Below, piece after piece: positions 42,776 to 42,888 of a DNA stretch of 42,888 bases. Each line of letters starts with the position of its first letter. Positions within the stretch are counted from its first letter, which is position 1. Under the pieces are notes generated by a model that worked only from the letters and a program-made list of their open reading frames with translations, was not told the DNA's origin and did not search any database. The stretch is from Candidatus Cloacimonadota bacterium (lineage in GTDB: Bacteria; Muiribacteriota; UBA6191), in assembly GCA_019454875.1 (NCBI GenBank), contig JACFNL010000018.1, positions 1 through 42,888 on the forward strand. Reading direction: 5' to 3'. The translations under genes were made by a program, and so were the position numbers.

Positions 42776-42888
42776 ATGGCACTATTGAATCTGCGTCCCA
42801 TATCCTGCACGAGCAGGCAACAGTGTCCTGGTTGTCAGAGTACCGGTCTTCGACTGGAAGAAGACACCAAAAATCAGGTGGTAGTGTG
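42776..42888 (+). CDS. Cys-rich protein, 3' part beyond window edge
   Basis: Only the first 37 codons are visible. Three Cys residues (C11, C17 and C20) with a CPGC pair near the N-terminus suggest a metal or Fe-S site. I do not recognise the protein. The ATG follows a TATAAT element at a distance that leaves almost no leader. Confidence 0.4.
   Translation, partial: MALLNLRPISCTSRQQCPGCQSTGLRLEEDTKNQVVV

Noticed and set aside
1..42888. CRISPR array, insertion sequence, prophage or integrase
   Set aside because: No regularly spaced repeats, transposase or integrase motifs, or terminal inverted repeats were found by eye.

Overview
The window reads as a stretch of ordinary chromosome from a diderm (Gram-negative-type) bacterium of middling GC. 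The diderm call rests on a beta-barrel protein ending in Phe (23188..24009), periplasmic-type c heme motifs, type IV pilin-like genes and FecR-type signalling. I cannot place the phylum from sequence alone. The single tRNA lacks an encoded CCA end. No insertion sequence, phage, integrase, rRNA or CRISPR array was found. Coding density is very high, most neighbouring genes overlap by 1-40 bases, and no gap between genes exceeds about 210 bases.

Layout, left to right: tldD (cut by the edge) and tldE; a diheme cytochrome on the minus strand; a methyltransferase-like protein and an exported protein; a large Q/N/Y/G/M-rich exported protein; an AT-rich two-gene cassette with a PIN-type nuclease; an SGNH hydrolase; pyk; a STAS protein; rpmE; a barrel protein; a membrane-anchored helical protein with two type IV prepilin-like proteins; alaS; ruvX; an ECF sigma factor with its FecR-domain partner; mscS (minus); tRNA-Leu(CAG); serS; two uncharacterised envelope proteins; an RluB/E-type pseudouridine synthase; yraN; an outer-membrane barrel (minus); an uncharacterised gene with a spore-photoproduct-lyase-type radical SAM enzyme; an SH3/SleB cell-wall hydrolase; an exported propeller; a DAGK-like/DUF389 membrane protein; an ATP-grasp protein. 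Then comes a minus-strand run der-plsY-gpsA-NHL/TPR-murJ-rel. A divergent NhaC antiporter and the start of a Cys-rich gene close the window.

The strongest regulatory signal is a promoter shared by three loci: GGAAAC or GGCAAC, 16-17 bases, then CGTAGT. It lies before the ECF sigma gene itself, before the Q/N/Y-rich exported protein, and before the SH3/SleB hydrolase. It resembles the known TGAAAC-N16-CGTA promoters of Bacillus ECF sigma factors such as SigW. I infer an autoregulated envelope-stress regulon, with the FecR-domain protein as the likely membrane-bound regulator of the sigma factor.

Other points of interest are the PIN cassette set tightly between chromosomal genes, a lipid-kinase-like domain fused to DUF389, a lyase-type radical SAM enzyme with an unknown partner and no sporulation genes nearby, an NHL-TPR-membrane protein inside the lipid-synthesis/murJ run, and several short regulatory-looking repeats. 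Most of the rest is housekeeping: translation (alaS, serS, rpmE, tRNA-Leu), ribosome assembly (der), phospholipid synthesis (plsY, gpsA), lipid II export (murJ), stringent response (rel) and glycolysis (pyk).
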